Origin: an uncultured beta proteobacterium
GTDB taxonomy: Bacteria > Pseudomonadota > Gammaproteobacteria > Burkholderiales > Burkholderiaceae
Direction of reading: 5' to 3'
DNA length: 37,683 bases
Assembly (NCBI GenBank): GCA_903837335.1
Contig: CAILUH010000071.1
Span: 1 to 37,683 of the forward strand
The notes beneath the pieces are model-generated. The model was not told the origin of the DNA and made no database searches. It worked only from the letters and a program-made list of their open reading frames with translations. Positions 37,282 to 37,683 of this stretch are shown in pieces; positions within the stretch are counted from its first letter, which is position 1; each line of letters opens with the position of its first letter. Position numbers and translations under genes: made by a program.

Positions 37282-37683
37282 TTACTGCCTGGCATGCCGA
37301 ATGTTGGCTGGCCAGGCAGCATTGTAATCAGCGCGAAATGGGTTAATGTCAAGGCCGCCCCGGCGCGTATAGCGCGCAAAAACAGCTAATTGTTCTGGCG
37401 CACAGCGCGCCTTAATCGCACAAAAAATGGTTTCTACACAATCCTCATGAAACTCGCCTAACTGGCGAAAGCCAATGAGGTAGCGCAGCAAACCCGCTTC
37501 GTTTATCGGCCTACCAAAATACCGGATTTGAATACTAGCCCAGTCTGGCTGGCCAGTTACTGGGCAGTTTGATTTGAGAAGATGAGAGACTAAGCATTGT
37601 TCAATGGGTGCCGCAGTGATGTCAGCACTAAGTAGCGCTGCATCAGCAGCAAGCGAAGGGTCAACTTCGAGATCAAGGCGATC
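37282..37683 (-). CDS. queF: NADPH-dependent 7-cyano-7-deazaguanine reductase QueF, partial (5' end outside window)
   Basis: The minus strand is open from the right edge to a TAA at 37284-37282, giving 133 C-terminal residues. The reductase makes preQ1 from preQ0 in queuosine synthesis. The catalytic cysteine motif [16 protein letters not shown], then [20 protein letters not shown] and [15 protein letters not shown], are diagnostic. The residues before the cysteine ([18 protein letters not shown]) align with the long, two-domain QueF type of E. coli, so roughly half of the protein lies outside the window. Convergent with ssb, 8 bases apart. Confidence 0.96.
   Translation of the reverse strand, partial: DRLDLEVDPSLAADAALLSADITAAPIEQCLVSHLLKSNCPVTGQPDWASIQIRYFGRPINEAGLLRYLIGFRQLGEFHEDCVETIFCAIKARCAPEQLAVFARYTRRGGLDINPFRADYNAAWPANIRHARQ
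37285..37319. repeat. Perfect 9-base inverted repeat at the ssb/queF convergence
   Basis: CTGCCTGGC (37285-37293) and GCCAGGCAG (37311-37319) form a 9-base-pair stem with a 17-base loop. The stem covers the last codons of queF and lies 12 bases beyond the ssb stop. There is no T-run on either side, so it is not a typical intrinsic terminator, but it could protect or end both messages. Confidence 0.5.

Overview
The window is a compact, ordinary chromosomal segment of a betaproteobacterium, most likely a Burkholderiaceae member of the Polynucleobacter type. This rests on three things: strings of neighbours typical of Burkholderiales (lolB-ispE-tRNA-Gln-prs-rplY-pth; kdsD-kdsC-lptCAB-hpf-ptsN-hprK-rapZ; uvrA-MFS-ssb), very short intergenic gaps, and a base composition visibly less GC-rich than most Burkholderiales. 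The genus is an inference. No mobile element, CRISPR array, phage gene, rRNA or gene-free stretch over 300 bases was seen.

Left part (1-11169): trmL (cut by the left edge) and comF run leftwards. A BioC-like methyltransferase with degenerate SAM-binding motifs follows divergently. Then comes a full aa3/caa3-type cytochrome c oxidase locus: coxB with a cytochrome c domain, coxA, a 36-residue membrane protein, ctaG/cox11, a DUF2970 protein, coxC, SURF1, a thioredoxin-like membrane protein, ctaA, ctaB and a SCO lipoprotein. Together these encode the three core subunits, heme A synthesis and copper delivery. One tiny DUF2909 gene sits antisense inside the locus.

Middle (11149-24260): rpoH, preceded by a near-perfect CIRCE operator over its promoter, and a short ftsY run leftwards. 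A pair of M16 peptidase genes, rsmD, coaD and a 2[4Fe-4S] ferredoxin run rightwards. Then come pth, rplY (with a clear terminator), prs, tRNA-Gln, ispE and a TPR-LolB fusion gene, all leftwards. The base-excision repair genes mutM and mutY run rightwards.

Right part (24208-37683): a leftward block kdsD-kdsC-lptC-lptA-lptB-hpf-ptsN-hprK-rapZ combines Kdo synthesis, LPS transport, ribosome hibernation and nitrogen-PTS regulation. rpoN, usually between lptB and hpf, is missing. A divergent CPA2 cation/proton antiporter, uvrA, an MFS transporter, ssb and queF (cut by the right edge) finish the window.

I looked for an undescribed system and found none that the sequence supports. The most useful observations are the CIRCE-rpoH control region, the TPR-LolB fusion without a lipobox, the degenerate BioC-like protein, and the rpoN gap. 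Functions are assigned from recognised sequence motifs and gene order, not from database searches.
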